A stretch of 24,824 nt of DNA from Caulochytrium protostelioides (GCA_003615045.1 ML014341.1:1-24824), one strand, 5' to 3'; shown: positions 10,301-17,115, counted from the stretch's first letter. The notes: generated by a model not told the origin, from the letters alone. Numbers and translations are program-made.

Positions 10301-11731
10301 CGAAAGCAAGCGATCCAGCTGCTGGTGCAGCGCCTCTTTTCGGAAACGGTCGAGCGCCGCATTATGGTCAACTTTGAGTGGTTCCTCGGCGAAGATAACT
10401 TGGCCTATCAGCTGTCCTGGCTGCGTGACTACATGTGGCCCGACCGCGCGGCCAAGCCGCCGGACACGGAGGCCGTCGCGTCGCCACAGCATCCGGTCTC
10501 GACCACCACGACCGGGTTGGGCGGGGCCAACGGGATGACGACTGCGGCGTATGCGAGCGGAAATGCCGCCACGGGTATGAACGCCGGTGCGTTGAAAAAG
10601 CGACCTTCGGATCATGCGCCGCTTCCCTGCGGAGTTTCGATGGCATCCGCATCCGCATCTACCGCAACCGCGTCGGCGACGACTGCGGCTGCCATGGCGG
10701 CGGCGGCGGCGGCGGCGGCGGCGCTTTCGGCCCCACTGTCGCGCCCCAGTCGCCGATCACTGCTCAAGTCGTCGGACGCGGTCGCTTCCCTCTCCACCGG
10801 CGGCTCGGCCGCCAGCACGCGCCGCGGCTCGCTCACTGCGAGCTTGCTTCCGAGCTTCATCTCGGACGCGCTGCATGCGTCGAGCAGCTCGGGCCACCGC
10901 GACGCGCTGCGCACCACGGCCTCGTCGATCGCGCCGAGCCATCAGGCCAGCGACAACCAGTCCAATCTCGTCCCGATCCCAGAAGCCGGAAAATCGCTGC
11001 CGCTGCTGTCGCAGGCGCCGCTCGGCCACCAGGACCGTCCGCACTCGGTCGGCGATATGCTGTCGTCCGACACCCCACATCCGCGATCGTCGAAGTGTAC
11101 CGACGGGGCGTCGGTGGCGTCCGTTCCGTCGGCGCCTGCGGTGCCCTTCGTGCCGGCCCCGACAGCCGGCGACCCGCCGCCTCCGCCCGAGATGCCTTCC
11201 CCCGAGTACATGGACCCCTTTGCGCCGCCGCCGCTGCATACGCTGTCGCCGGAGGCGGCGGCCGCCGAAGAAGCGCGGCGCCAGCTCGAAGCGAGTATGA
11301 AGCTCGCGCAGGACCTGCAGACGAAGCTGGTGCACTTGATTCCGGAGCTGCTGGGCCGCACGGTGGGTAAGCAGAATGCACGGCATGGCGCCGAGCGGCT
11401 GTGGCGCATGTTCCAGAGCCAGATTCTGAACCAGGACCTCGTCTACCGCATCTTTGATGTGGTGATTGCGACGCTCTTCCCGGAAGTGGCGAGCTTGACG
11501 ACGAACGGCGTGCCGCGCAAGAAACGGGCCGCCGAGAACACGGGCAAGACGGCGCACCCGGGCGACGACGGCAAGCATGGCGACCACCATGACGACGAGG
11601 ACCGCTGGGGCCAGGGGTATGGCAGTGCGTCGTCTCGCCACGACACGGATCCGCCCAACCCGCGGTTGATGCCATCGCTGGCGCGTCGGGCGTCGCGTGC
11701 GCTGCTCTTTACGCTGGACTTGGACAAGTAG
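1358..11731 (+). CDS. MDM1: Giant PXA-RGS-PX-nexin C sorting nexin (Mdm1/SNX13 type)
   Basis: A single intronless frame encodes 3457 residues; the next in-frame ATG is at 1439. Two hydrophobic stretches (about residues 249-266 and 289-327) form an N-terminal membrane anchor. A PXA domain follows at about 470-720, with TVEEIVQLLMRDYFHTWW and the later VVQPTIAHLSNP helix. An RGS-like domain is split: about 997-1045 (ILRTPELLSGYTEYI) and about 1309-1352 (LLEQRTLRPFLQSTYY). A PX domain lies at about 2702-2810, where LRSLEQWSVFHRAL corresponds to the RRYSDF region with the aromatic replaced. Nexin C is in two parts, about 2958-3029 and 3324-3377. Family members are ER-anchored lipid-binding tethers: yeast Mdm1 links ER to vacuole and SNX13/14/25 act at ER-endosome or ER-lipid droplet contacts. 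Typical members are about 1000 residues, so roughly two thirds of this protein is low-complexity Ser/Pro/Thr/Ala sequence, including an Asp/Glu tract near residue 2320-2343. Family identity is firm; the exact orthologue is inferred. Confidence 0.9.
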   Translation: MPSSTAAVPPASTLRGTRSPRPPRRIDMTTPPSAPAQAQAQTPIPDSAAVPSPSPSARGRRDGPRGPRRTLFPHELARLIPFLDSSDLAVRHAARLHVQQRGIVLPTPRHHLVFLASRLAYVGNPLLCHALGLLRRAIGGLPGPAAAAAAAIVSTRAQHVTHIGPPWQPPGALWTALSTSRGAAPDSPTKDIDHVSGALGDVDDVNGAPDVSADEDNGDVATVEARATGDGDLLTEDDDTSQQFWLRVRNAGVTLVLIAIVYPTWRPVNTILWERGATVLWAGAPRSLNWSLQLCAALVFLVGYPCMLLFRCVCFLSGLAVCFSWIQAVRFQRALRAHESACALALEQQRAATGIPISPTASVGSYASTADRTSPWAWGLRSPTSTEGGHSLASYVSSVQTAATSAAALAQRVGFGPLAGGDSSPAHVKLDLQALASAAEPTPFGQDVRPPVPDRLCQPFLTQPHVWQRFIDMRQRESAFKRYYLEQRSRILNIENPVIAQTVEEIVQLLMRDYFHTWWGKISGEQLVVWQTETLMRTAIAVLRQRFLRVNWAHVIAQNIVPLFTAHARSYRVAEVYSALKESESMKVAGDTFPRGSRRTKRGVGRGPGEGPSAQTILEFISEDIHPALHSVRDGDPEGKRHSELAYSRRLFSHIVPLLMPSTMAGQRATEPATITLFREIIIGSVVQPTIAHLSNPTTLNTNIDYLADQVIAEEENLSRKVRDTLERQQAVDQQGSDPQVNADKGTTAATTTASARAQSTAETKSKEKAYVQTYNVFMKTIRSCDSIDTALHLEDRIGRELAATLVKLNVLVQRAWEQYRVPIPVSFQEFAMQSETATAGTVRQCATLLTDTIGVIRLLPPQVALRGDLKLHRTYAKKLANARSALQKRIQRLINQPSVAAQAFSRLSDRDRGTTSQVTLSRALLAQRSVPEMIAIGADSSDPAAQSAPLGRSSVRPSASGFRLLSHAPQSAGVKPSGAHACEPLIRGSLGPPRAMEEILRTPELLSGYTEYIGEMIGDEQVKLVHLWLATEALQRQVQAWLGSHRRLTLHVRQSCDIVGIDETIQPAGSATPRVPSLLAPPPDGDNSEKTSETQGGKADTQTMDVPSESDDTPMRLLGQQMLSSAESALGSASSLPGTSRPLGGESHGVFASSMAMSRAEIEAFAPTPLPAHELEPLLFILHDIHQWIALSLKSCLPASVMSTWQLCLDPLQPFIRYAFRHMHTERKDSRDSHDDADGDSALSEKASQSSTIHLIRDGATTTTRVTRASTSMTSPPSSSSLISHVRAGSGESTSSRPHDEVRVPANTTEMVQLYTQLDEILTLAEQDIARLLEQRTLRPFLQSTYYMNMTADTLFHDLFDSLAGTKRPKHTSSGTKATKGAPYAVSIDSSRASGSADCFDGSAPTKPKKGLLHLHLPRRHHHREKQALHDVESPMSPALMSVMQKRPATAPLPPASAPVDFGALLPLASSSTTSLMPALADEVRSLRARRPSPSLLSKMGFGRRLISPERRASLTFLPSNRNLPPDPSDVVEARVSAAVRPMPSNISKSNHDVDALLDGPSLRAASVPPTMHFGTFTAPIPIPSPAVPTFGQATPGFASTTPIPMPVMTTTRLASQSTPATSPPVGIRRSPSPLKKNASLMMALWGRSRNQPSHSTAPTSTNTSSENAAGEAGSTGPHVPAHVGLVLPNAITEMENATQQPLPEPALLRLAVSTPHNTGTPLCDTLAGSDAESLTSELSPHAPVPAVAITVAPVATPIISAPTPVAASVPGIILSQPSFSSALDPETLAAIAAAASCSLPPSPSRLPAQTDVRSDANGGSGIMSSEATVVPRRSAVGTVVSVSPSAAIHLSPAETSAAALLMALSAPPGITDVAVTTTAAGLGTPLRNVPLAMPTPKNPLIRTVSRLAQMASNRSSVVHGTTPLVANTGKNANTMDTAQHSESLQPTPAVPSATSVRSRIKAPFNRNHFNPFRTSRRRSDVKSTSVTDISSPLNRLDHPSISPVRVALQMDLPVNSDHPAVEPFSLPITSASAAERPLRLALLETYEGDRYSEGSSPPAPHGEDNDGGGDPVVACLPHRVSTTDSWHVSASILLSESPPPPPLPSPDRPAARTQLLSSPSSSQLDWSLSLPPSDGLAHSAPSKRHTHDGSPLLETPSWPGGGSGQGSGDPLPDAANLHGVSSSTITPVVARARTAPMMRAPSTVTALGHDELASLFPFHADHRSGRLRLGLQHRSNPDLRLGEEGSSHPEHSSVTDGHLTESQLMTDMSDSSMPSDTDDDESMTTTATRSSRDTPRGGKATHEKQRARLVGDVNDVDEDDDDEDDGDDDDDDDDEDDDDDASGSRPFSPPYADANHRWSRRQSRLSHHPTHRSDEGSSDTHGTRDSHESHDGDDDSNDEASDPFAPNDRGRKMPPSRRMSLYVPLQGDGKGHVPAGRVTKRGVRMGAILENTVPAFNRFARRFGVRPPGTAGVAALTGGPNDASRDGRDARGPSDGMGMGVGSALSATHAVAGAQHAANGWSDDGSTPPSQGNGVRPAEMRGAIVKRRSTRHDRALRQTRPALFTQDPTAFQDTSLALFQNQAMLDVEQQMTRLVAERDHVQLLLAQSDAVMPPISGHASAAVNAKDSAQQRQYHLMAMGLDVEWEKLQQVQRQLLESGLNRAFSPERIRIACLSVATLNQDAEHHQEITHPSDPMPEADLSRVMVCVAVTIADTVPVVSWNMLRSLEQWSVFHRALKVPFRSLMGSLENPSKTFMAHMAATSSKRGDDGKAHRAIFEKYLRALITKPDICRSLILRRFLASVALNHVLDTVLEPEADVARDKDKKTVFNHKSIWGAIQSGLDDVNPFRMYLAGPGGNRGETGDGRTTTNAARPSRPLGANPIGGSQTSGANTGLVNTLLGRDGGSGGGGGGAPGALDATTGAALPATTPDGIGMAGAKGGRLGLSAATAASTSSTVIQLFFELFFDLKGDRIVATDWMRKQAIQLLVQRLFSETVERRIMVNFEWFLGEDNLAYQLSWLRDYMWPDRAAKPPDTEAVASPQHPVSTTTTGLGGANGMTTAAYASGNAATGMNAGALKKRPSDHAPLPCGVSMASASASTATASATTAAAMAAAAAAAAALSAPLSRPSRRSLLKSSDAVASLSTGGSAASTRRGSLTASLLPSFISDALHASSSSGHRDALRTTASSIAPSHQASDNQSNLVPIPEAGKSLPLLSQAPLGHQDRPHSVGDMLSSDTPHPRSSKCTDGASVASVPSAPAVPFVPAPTAGDPPPPPEMPSPEYMDPFAPPPLHTLSPEAAAAEEARRQLEASMKLAQDLQTKLVHLIPELLGRTVGKQNARHGAERLWRMFQSQILNQDLVYRIFDVVIATLFPEVASLTTNGVPRKKRAAENTGKTAHPGDDGKHGDHHDDEDRWGQGYGSASSRHDTDPPNPRLMPSLARRASRALLFTLDLDK
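8306..8384 (+). repeat. (GAY)n simple repeat encoding an Asp/Glu tract
   Basis: Trinucleotide repeats of GAC/GAT/GAA inside the sorting nexin gene encode about 25 residues that are almost all Asp or Glu. The mixed GAC and GAT codons suggest an older tract rather than a freshly expanded pure microsatellite. Confidence 0.85.
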
Positions 11732-12551
11732 CGTGTTTGACGAGGAAATAGGACCATGCTCGCCTGGGATCCTGATGTCGCCTGTCCACGGGCCATCTCT
11801 CGAGCGGAGCCGCCGCATCGGTCGCCGTCCGGGTGCGCGCGGGGTGCTCGACGTCCCGCCATGTGTGGCGCTGGCCAACGGGCCCCCCAAGGCTCCGAGC
11901 CATCGGCCGCGTGAGGCGGCGTGGGGAACGCCGTCGGTAGGGGGGAACGCCGTCGGTGGCGCACAAGTGGCGCCCATGTCCAAAAGGGCATTGCGGCGGT
12001 GCGAGTGAGCGAACTCCGGAGCAGCACCGCCGAATGGCCTATGCGCACAGGGGCCATCCATCGGTGCCGATCCCTCCGGTGCCCGCGCGGCCTCACGCCG
12101 CCGCCATACCCGCGCGTCCGTCTCATGCGGTGCCCGTCTCATGCGTTGCCGAACGGGCGTCCAGCCAGAAGTCGGTCCCCGGACGCGTGGAGCGCGTCGG
12201 AGAAAGGGCGAGGACGGGGAAGGGTCGTGGAGTCATCGCTTCCGCGGGAGGCATCGGATCCTTCGGTCGCAGATACCCGCGTTGCGACGCTGACCGCCGG
12301 TTCCCACGCGCCGGGACCTGAGCTTCCAACACGCGTCTCCAGGTCGCGCCTTGGGCCCGCGCTCTGGCTCGGACCAGCGCTCGCGCGGGACCTTCCCCTG
12401 TCCCGCGCCCGAAAACTCCGACGCAGGCTTGCGCGGCGCCGAGCGCCCCGGATTGCCTCGCCTGGCGATCGTGATCGCCGCTTTCGGTGCGACATCGCCG
12501 AGGCGAACGCCGGCCGTCGTCGTGGGCCGTGGCCGCCTTGGGCGTTCCAGG
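11732..12551. other. Intergenic stretch between the sorting nexin and Rpr2
   Basis: About 820 bases with several mutually overlapping open frames on both strands. None has a recognisable domain or a clear third-position bias over its mirror frame. It should hold the 3' end of the nexin transcript and the promoter of the RNase P subunit gene. No tRNA-like or snoRNA-like motif was seen. Confidence 0.4.
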
Positions 12552-13254
12552 ATGAAAGGCGGGTCGCGCAAGAAATCGGCCGAGAGTCTGCCGAACCGCG
12601 AAACCTACCAGCGCCTTAACTTTCTCCACCAGGCGTCGCAGGTCCTTGCGACGACGCCGGGCTCCGCGCAGCACAAACTGAGCACCTTCTATAGCAAGTC
12701 GTTTAAGCGCCTGGCTCAGAAGCATGTCTTGCGCCTGTAAGTGGATCCTTGTTTTTTGTCATGCATTGGCAGGAGGGCGATAGCCGTCGTGCCTACGCGA
12801 TGAGGCGGTGACCGAGGTCATGAAGACTCACTTCCCCTGCTTTGATGCGATGGTCGATACGGATGATCTTTCATGTGGGATGATTGGTATTGGTGTGATG
12901 GGCCATGGGGTCTGATGGACATTCAGCTCACCGCAGATTAAACGCACGCTGTGCCGGGGATGCGATGGCATCATGGTGCCCGGCCTCACGGCCGACGTGC
13001 AGCGCCTGACGCAGCCGAACCGGCAGGAGCTTACGCGGACCGTATGCGAGACGTGCGGCTCATATCGACAGTACCCGATCTCGGTCCCGTCGCGGCCTCT
13101 CTTTGAAGACCGCGCCCGCACCATGTCCGATATCAACGGCGAGCACGTACCCGTGCCGCCGTCGGCGGCCAAGACCTATGCGTCGTCCGCGACCCTCGCC
13201 GCAGAGAAGACGGTCGCGCAGCCAACGGCCCCATCCCACCCGACGACCGCCTGA
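12552..13254 (+). CDS. RPR2: RNase P/MRP protein subunit Rpr2/Rpp21, two exons
   Basis: Two exons, join(12552..12736,12927..13254), give 170 residues. The N-terminal part has the family's helical pattern (NRETYQRLNFLHQASQVLA ... FYSKSFKRLAQKHVLRL). After the splice the frame continues SPQIKRTLCRGC, matching the family pattern VLRLHPxxKRxxCxxC. The zinc ribbon has four cysteines, C71/C74 and C102/C105 (VCETCG). Rpr2/Rpp21 is a protein subunit of ribonuclease P, which removes the 5' leader of pre-tRNA; the related Snm1 serves RNase MRP. I favour Rpr2/Rpp21 by length and the N-terminal helix, but Snm1 is not excluded. The start at 12552 is chosen because family similarity begins right there; the open frame continues upstream. 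The gene ends 50 bases from the convergent VPS37 gene. Confidence 0.88.
12737..12926 (+). other. Spliceosomal intron of RPR2 (190 nt)
   Basis: The donor is GTAAGT at 12737 and the acceptor TTCAG ends at 12926. A possible branch sequence TCTGAT has its A at 12915. Removing it joins codon 62 as CT+C (Leu) and restores the frame into the first CxxC of the zinc ribbon. Without splicing, translation stops at the TAA inside the donor. The alternative AG at 12935-12936 gives the wrong frame. Confidence 0.85.
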
Positions 13255-13304
13255 TCGCTGTTTCCATTAGTTTATCAATTCTGAATGATGCGCCAACCAT
13301 GACG
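13255..13304. terminator. 50-base convergent 3' gap shared by RPR2 and VPS37
   Basis: The stop codons of the two tail-to-tail genes are only 50 bases apart. The gap is clearly more AT-rich than its surroundings (TTTCCATTAGTTTATCAATT), as expected for cleavage/polyadenylation signals serving both directions. No canonical AATAAA is present. Confidence 0.4.
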
Positions 13305-14597
13305 CTACTGCAGCTCCAGCCGCTCGAGCATAAAGCGGCGCTTGTGGTAGAGCCGGCGGTGGTCGCGGTGCTGCGCCACAAACGCCTCGACGGTATGGTC
13401 GCCGCCAAGAAAGGTATGGAGCCCCGTCTCGGAGGCCTGCTCGACATCGGCGAGGGCGTCGCGGAGCTGCTCGTGGAGCGCATCGGAGGTGAATCGCGCC
13501 GAGGCGGCGTTCTGGGCGCCGATCGCGGCGCCGAAGGCCGACCGCGCCGCCGCCATCTCGGCCACGGCCGCGTCCAGCGCCGCCGTCGCACCGCCGAGCT
13601 GTTCGGCCGCGGCCACATTCGATTCTGGATGGGATCATTACATCGCGTCGCCGTGGCCATCGTCGGCACGCGTCGACCAACCCCCATAGAGGAAGGCAGG
13701 AAGACATGAAGTGAGTATACGGGTCGGGCATGGGTCTGAGGAGACGCGATGCCCGCGGCGGTCGGCGTGTCGGTGCAGCGGTTCGGACGTCGACGGCCTC
13801 GAGCTGCAGCAACGGCCGCCGCCGCGGCCGTCTCAGCGGGGACACTTACTAGCGACCGCCAGTGCGCGGTGAAAGACGGCGCTGCGCGCCGCAATCGCGG
13901 CCTGGAGCGCCGGCGCCGACTGGATCCATTTCGCCAGGGCTTCCGGGTGCTCGATCAGATACGCGACCTCCTCGGCCGACTTTTGGGCCAGATCGGACGG
14001 GAGCGCCTTTTCGGGGTCAGCGAGATCCGGATGCGGTGCCGGCGGCGGGCCCACCCGGGCAGCCGCGCCCTTGCCCGCCGCCGGCCGCGGGAGCGGGTAC
14101 GCGATGCCGGGCGACGACGACAACGGCGGCGGCGGCGGCGGCGTGGCGGCGCCTCCGGCGGTGGCGGGATGGGCCGTAAGGTTGAAGATGGCGTTGCGGT
14201 CCAGCTCGTGGACGATGTCTTGGAGGACGGCACCCAAGCTGGTGCTCGGGAAGGACCACGTGTTGAGCTTCGGGCAGCGCGTGATGGCGCCGTTGTGGGT
14301 GATCCACGGGTGGGCGAGCATGACGTCGCCGGCGAGGGCGACCCGCGGCGGCTCGCGCGGGAAGTCCGGGGTGATGCTGAGCTCCAGCGTCATTGGGCGG
14401 CCGAGCAGGGTCACGGGCACGTCATAGGTATGCGGCGGGGTACCGGGCCGCGTCGACGGCCGGACATAGAGACCGTAGGCTTCGGCCGCAGCAAACTGCT
14501 TGCGGGCCGCCTCCGGCAGCGGCCACGGCGCGCCGGCAGACGCGGTGCTGCCGGGCGCCGGCATGGCGCCCTTCGGGTGCGTGAGCTTCGGCGCCAT
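13305..14597 (-). CDS. VPS37: ESCRT-I subunit Vps37 (UEV + Mod_r), two exons
   Basis: Minus-strand exons 14597..13850 and 13624..13305 give 355 residues. Residues about 28-135 form a UEV-like fold (YDVPVTLLGRPMTLELSIT, then PDFPREPPRV and LAHPWITHNGAI). A Pro/Ala linker spans about 145-190. From about 205 a Mod_r domain runs to the end: SAEEVAYLIEHPEALAKWI, then across the splice ALAVAKSNVAAAEQL. It finishes with TFLGGDHTVEAFVAQHRDH and YHKRRFMLERL, the typical Vps37 ending. Vps37 helps form the stalk of ESCRT-I, which sorts ubiquitylated cargo into multivesicular endosomes. An N-terminal UEV on a Mod_r protein is the VPS37A arrangement. The first ATG is used; a second Met at residue 12 is an alternative. 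The order is UEV-linker-Mod_r with no PTAP-binding or TSG101-like steadiness box seen, which argues against it being Vps23/TSG101. Confidence 0.88.
13625..13849 (-). other. Spliceosomal intron of VPS37 (225 nt)
   Basis: On the minus strand the donor GTAAGT begins at 13849 and the acceptor ATCCAG ends at 13625. The 3' half has a pyrimidine-rich stretch (CTTCATGTCTTCCTGCCTTCC). Splicing creates A+AA (Lys) and joins the two halves of the Mod_r domain in frame; read-through would stop after four codons. Confidence 0.83.
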
Positions 14598-15407
14598 CGC
14601 CGATCACGCGACCGGGTATGGGGCGTGGGTGTCCAGGGAAAGGCCGATCGCGGACGGATCCACGAGCTCCGCGGAGGGGTGCTGGTCGCTGCACGACGAT
14701 ACCAGCGCGACGAACGCGACGCGGGATGCCGCGACCCCGTGATGTCCCTCTCGACGCTCTTGAAGCTCATCCAGCGTCCGCGCGCGCGTCCGCGAGCGGC
14801 TTCGCGATGCGCGGCGGCCGTGTGCGCTTCAACGGCGGCGGCGGCGGCGGCGGCGGCGTGCCCAGCGGCGCGCCCGGGGGCCGGCGGCCGTGGCGGCCGC
14901 GAAGGATCGTCGGCGGCCGGCTGTCTTGCGGACCGCTCGCCGCGCCCGCCGGGCCGCTCCGGCTCCGCTCGCGAGCCGCGCCCGCCACCGCGCCGGTGGG
15001 ACAACGCGTCCTCGCGCGGCTTACGTCGTTGTTGCGGTCCGTCCTTGCCCTCGGCAGCCTGGCCCGCGGCGGCGGGCGGCGCCGAGGGCCAGGGCCAGGG
15101 GCTGGGCTGGGCGGCGCGCAGCGCCTGGGCTCACGTCCCGACGAGGCCTTCGTCAAGCCGTCGACGCACGCGAGGCCGGGGGGTGCCGGACAGCAGTATG
15201 AAATGGTCGGCCAGGGCTCGTGGTGTAGTGACAGTAGGTGGGGATCCCCAGGTTCCGCGCGCTCCACGGTGCGCATGGGAAGGCGGCACGCCGGGCTAGA
15301 CAAAGGACCCTTGCCGCCACGACCGCCGCCGCCGCCGCCGCCGCCGATCCCACCCAGTGTGCACCCCAACGCCGCCCGTCTCCGACCCGCGTGAACGGCT
15401 CCGCACG
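14598..15407. other. Region between VPS37 and the palmitoyltransferase; possible unresolved minus-strand gene
   Basis: VPS37 and ERF2 are divergent here, so promoters of both are expected. Two minus-strand frames look coding. One (about 15128-14830) is Arg/Gly/Pro-rich (for example GQAAEGKDGPQQRRKPRED), opens just after a CAG and has high third-position GC. The other (about 14790-14604) includes TLDELQERREG and SAELVDPSAIGLSLD and stops at 14604-14606, seven bases before the VPS37 start. I could not link them with plausible splice sites; a frameshift in a GCGCGCGCG run near 14785 would connect adjacent frames. A GGC run lies at about 14833-14857 and a CCG run at about 15325-15346. No product is recognised. 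Confidence 0.3.
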
Positions 15408-16088
15408 ATGACGGCGCCGGCGACCGTCGGCGCGCCGTGGCAGAATCCGACGTTCCACCCGGTCTCGGTACTGCGACGGCGCCGCGACCTGCCGGTCTTC
15501 CTGCTCGCGAACGCCTTGATCTGCGTGCCGTCGGGCCTCTTCGCCCGCTCGGTCTGCCCGTGGCTGGTCCACCACCTCAGCGCTGCGCCCGTCGTGCTGT
15601 TCGCCGTGCTGTGGGCCCTCACGCTCGTCTGCTTGTGGATCACGAGCGCCATGGACGCCGGCGTCGTGCCGCCCTATGTGCCGCCGCTGACCGAGACGGC
15701 CGTCGATCCCGGCGACTCCGGCGCCGCCGCCGCCGCGGCTGCAGGCCACCACCGGTCGCGGTCGCTGACGGCCGACACGACCCCGGCGGCCGCGGACGGC
15801 GCCGCCAGCACGCCGCCCGGGTCCTCGCGGACGCCGTCGATGCACCCCATGCTGCCGATGCCGCACGCGGGCGCCTCGGCGGCCTCGACGGCGCTCGCCG
15901 TCAAAGCCGGCCTCCTGCCCGCGTCCGCGGCGTCCCCGCCGTCCCCCGCGTCGCCGTCTGCCGTGCCGTCGCCGGTCAGCAGCCGCGCGTATGACGGCCA
16001 CGCGAGCGAGGACGGCGAGGAGGACCAGCGGAGCCGGAGCGGGCTCGCCGGGATCACGTACACGTCGTCGCGGACGCCACCGCCGATG

Positions 16089-16122
<34 letters not shown>

Positions 16123-16775
16123 TGGCTGCGCCCGCCGGCGAGCGCTACCCGCCGCTGCCGGCGTCCTACCCGTTCATGGCGAACCCGCTGCCCACGGGCA
16201 CGACGACGCTGACGAACGCCGCGGGCGCCTCGATCGAGCTCAAGTATTGCGGCACCTGCCATCTGTGGCGGCCGCCAAGATCCACGCACTGCCGCGTGTG
16301 CAACCGCTGCGTGCTGCTGCAGGATCACCACTGCGCCTGGACCGCCAACTGCATCGGCGAGCGCAACTGGCCCATGTTCATGGCGTTTCTGTGGTCCGCG
16401 AGTCTCCTCGGCGCGTGGATCTTGGCGTTCGGCGTGGCGCAGCTCGTCGTCGAGGCGCGGGACCGCCGCTGGTCGGCCGCCGCGATCATCGGCTTTTACC
16501 CGGCCACGATGGCCGCGCTCGTGATGGTCGCCGTGTTCGCCCCGTCCGTGTTCTGTCTGGCCACGTTCACGATCTATCTGTCGAGCCACAACCGCACGAC
16601 GCGCGAGAACATGCGCCGGCGACTCGGCCGCCGCCGCGGCGCGCCGCCGCCGCCCCACCCGTATGATCTCGGGTCCGGTTGGCGGAACCTCCTCGCCGCG
16701 CTGACGCGGTCGCCGGCCCGCTATGGGGCCTTCGTCGGCCAGCCCATCCCGCGGCCGGGGCCCATCGTCGTCTAG
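15408..16775 (+). CDS. ERF2: DHHC-type protein S-acyltransferase (Erf2/ZDHHC9-like)
   Basis: A 455-residue integral membrane enzyme that transfers palmitate to cysteines of target proteins; the Erf2 group acts on Ras-type proteins at ER/Golgi. The first ATG is at 15408; the frame opens earlier only with GTG. Transmembrane segments are at about 27-50, 61-83, 323-347 and 358-391. The cysteine-rich domain (279-321) reads KYCGTC...[15 protein letters not shown] and then DHHC at 306-309. The residue after the catalytic Cys is Ala (DHHCAW) where most relatives have Pro. NCIGERNW follows. A TTRE motif near 396-400 matches the TTxE motif, and HPYDLGSGW near the C-terminus resembles the ERF2/ZDHHC9 NPY...G segment. 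Between TM2 and the cysteine-rich domain lies an unusual cytosolic insert of about 190 low-complexity residues containing ten consecutive Thr. ERF2 assignment within the DHHC family is moderate; the enzyme class is firm. Confidence 0.88.
16092..16121 (+). repeat. (ACG)10 microsatellite encoding poly-Thr
   Basis: Ten uninterrupted ACG codons lie in the palmitoyltransferase loop. A pure repeat of this length is a likely length polymorphism. Confidence 0.95.
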
Positions 16776-16848
16776 TCGCGGGCGCCGGGCGAGCCGCGCC
16801 TGGAAGCCCTCTCTGTTTAAACCTCTCTTTCTCGATAGACCCGCCGCA

Positions 16849-16868
16849 GACTGGTACTAGTACCAGTC
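16849..16868. repeat. 20-bp perfect palindrome
   Basis: GACTGGTACTAGTACCAGTC is identical to its own reverse complement. It lies 73 bases after the ERF2 stop and has no loop, so it is a better candidate for a dimeric-protein site than for an RNA hairpin terminator. It also contains the stop codon of a coding-like minus-strand frame. Confidence 0.95.
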
Positions 16869-17115
16869 CACCACCTCCGAAGCCTGCGTGAAGGGGCGCT
16901 TCTGCGTGGGCCTCGGCCTTGCGAGACCGGGGCAGGGGGCCATCCCGCGGACCGGCCGAGGCCGTGGGCGGCCGCGTCGAAGGCCCGGGCCGATCCCACG
17001 GATCCGACGGCGTCGCGGCGCGCCGTCCCGCAGGGCCACGACGCGCGCTCCAACGGCTCCAGCGTCAGCACGGCGGCCCGGCGTCGCCTGCCTGCCGCGG
17101 GACGGCAGCGACGGT

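Noticed and set aside
10757-12142. Minus-strand open frame of 461 codons overlapping the nexin 3' end
   Set aside because: It mirrors the nexin coding strand over its first half, is Arg/His/Pro-rich, and shows no domain; a typical shadow in GC-rich coding DNA.
12139-12495. Minus-strand 118-codon frame with balanced composition upstream of RPR2
   Set aside because: The plus-strand mirror frame looks equally plausible, third-position GC is unremarkable, and no product is recognised.
12737-12936. Alternative RPR2 acceptor at the CAG ending at 12936
   Set aside because: It would join exon 2 out of frame with the zinc ribbon; the AG ending at 12926 gives an uninterrupted family-like sequence.
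15153-16658. Minus-strand 501-codon open frame
   Set aside because: It lies antisense to the palmitoyltransferase and is almost pure Arg/Gly/Ala/His low-complexity; the plus strand has the full DHHC domain.
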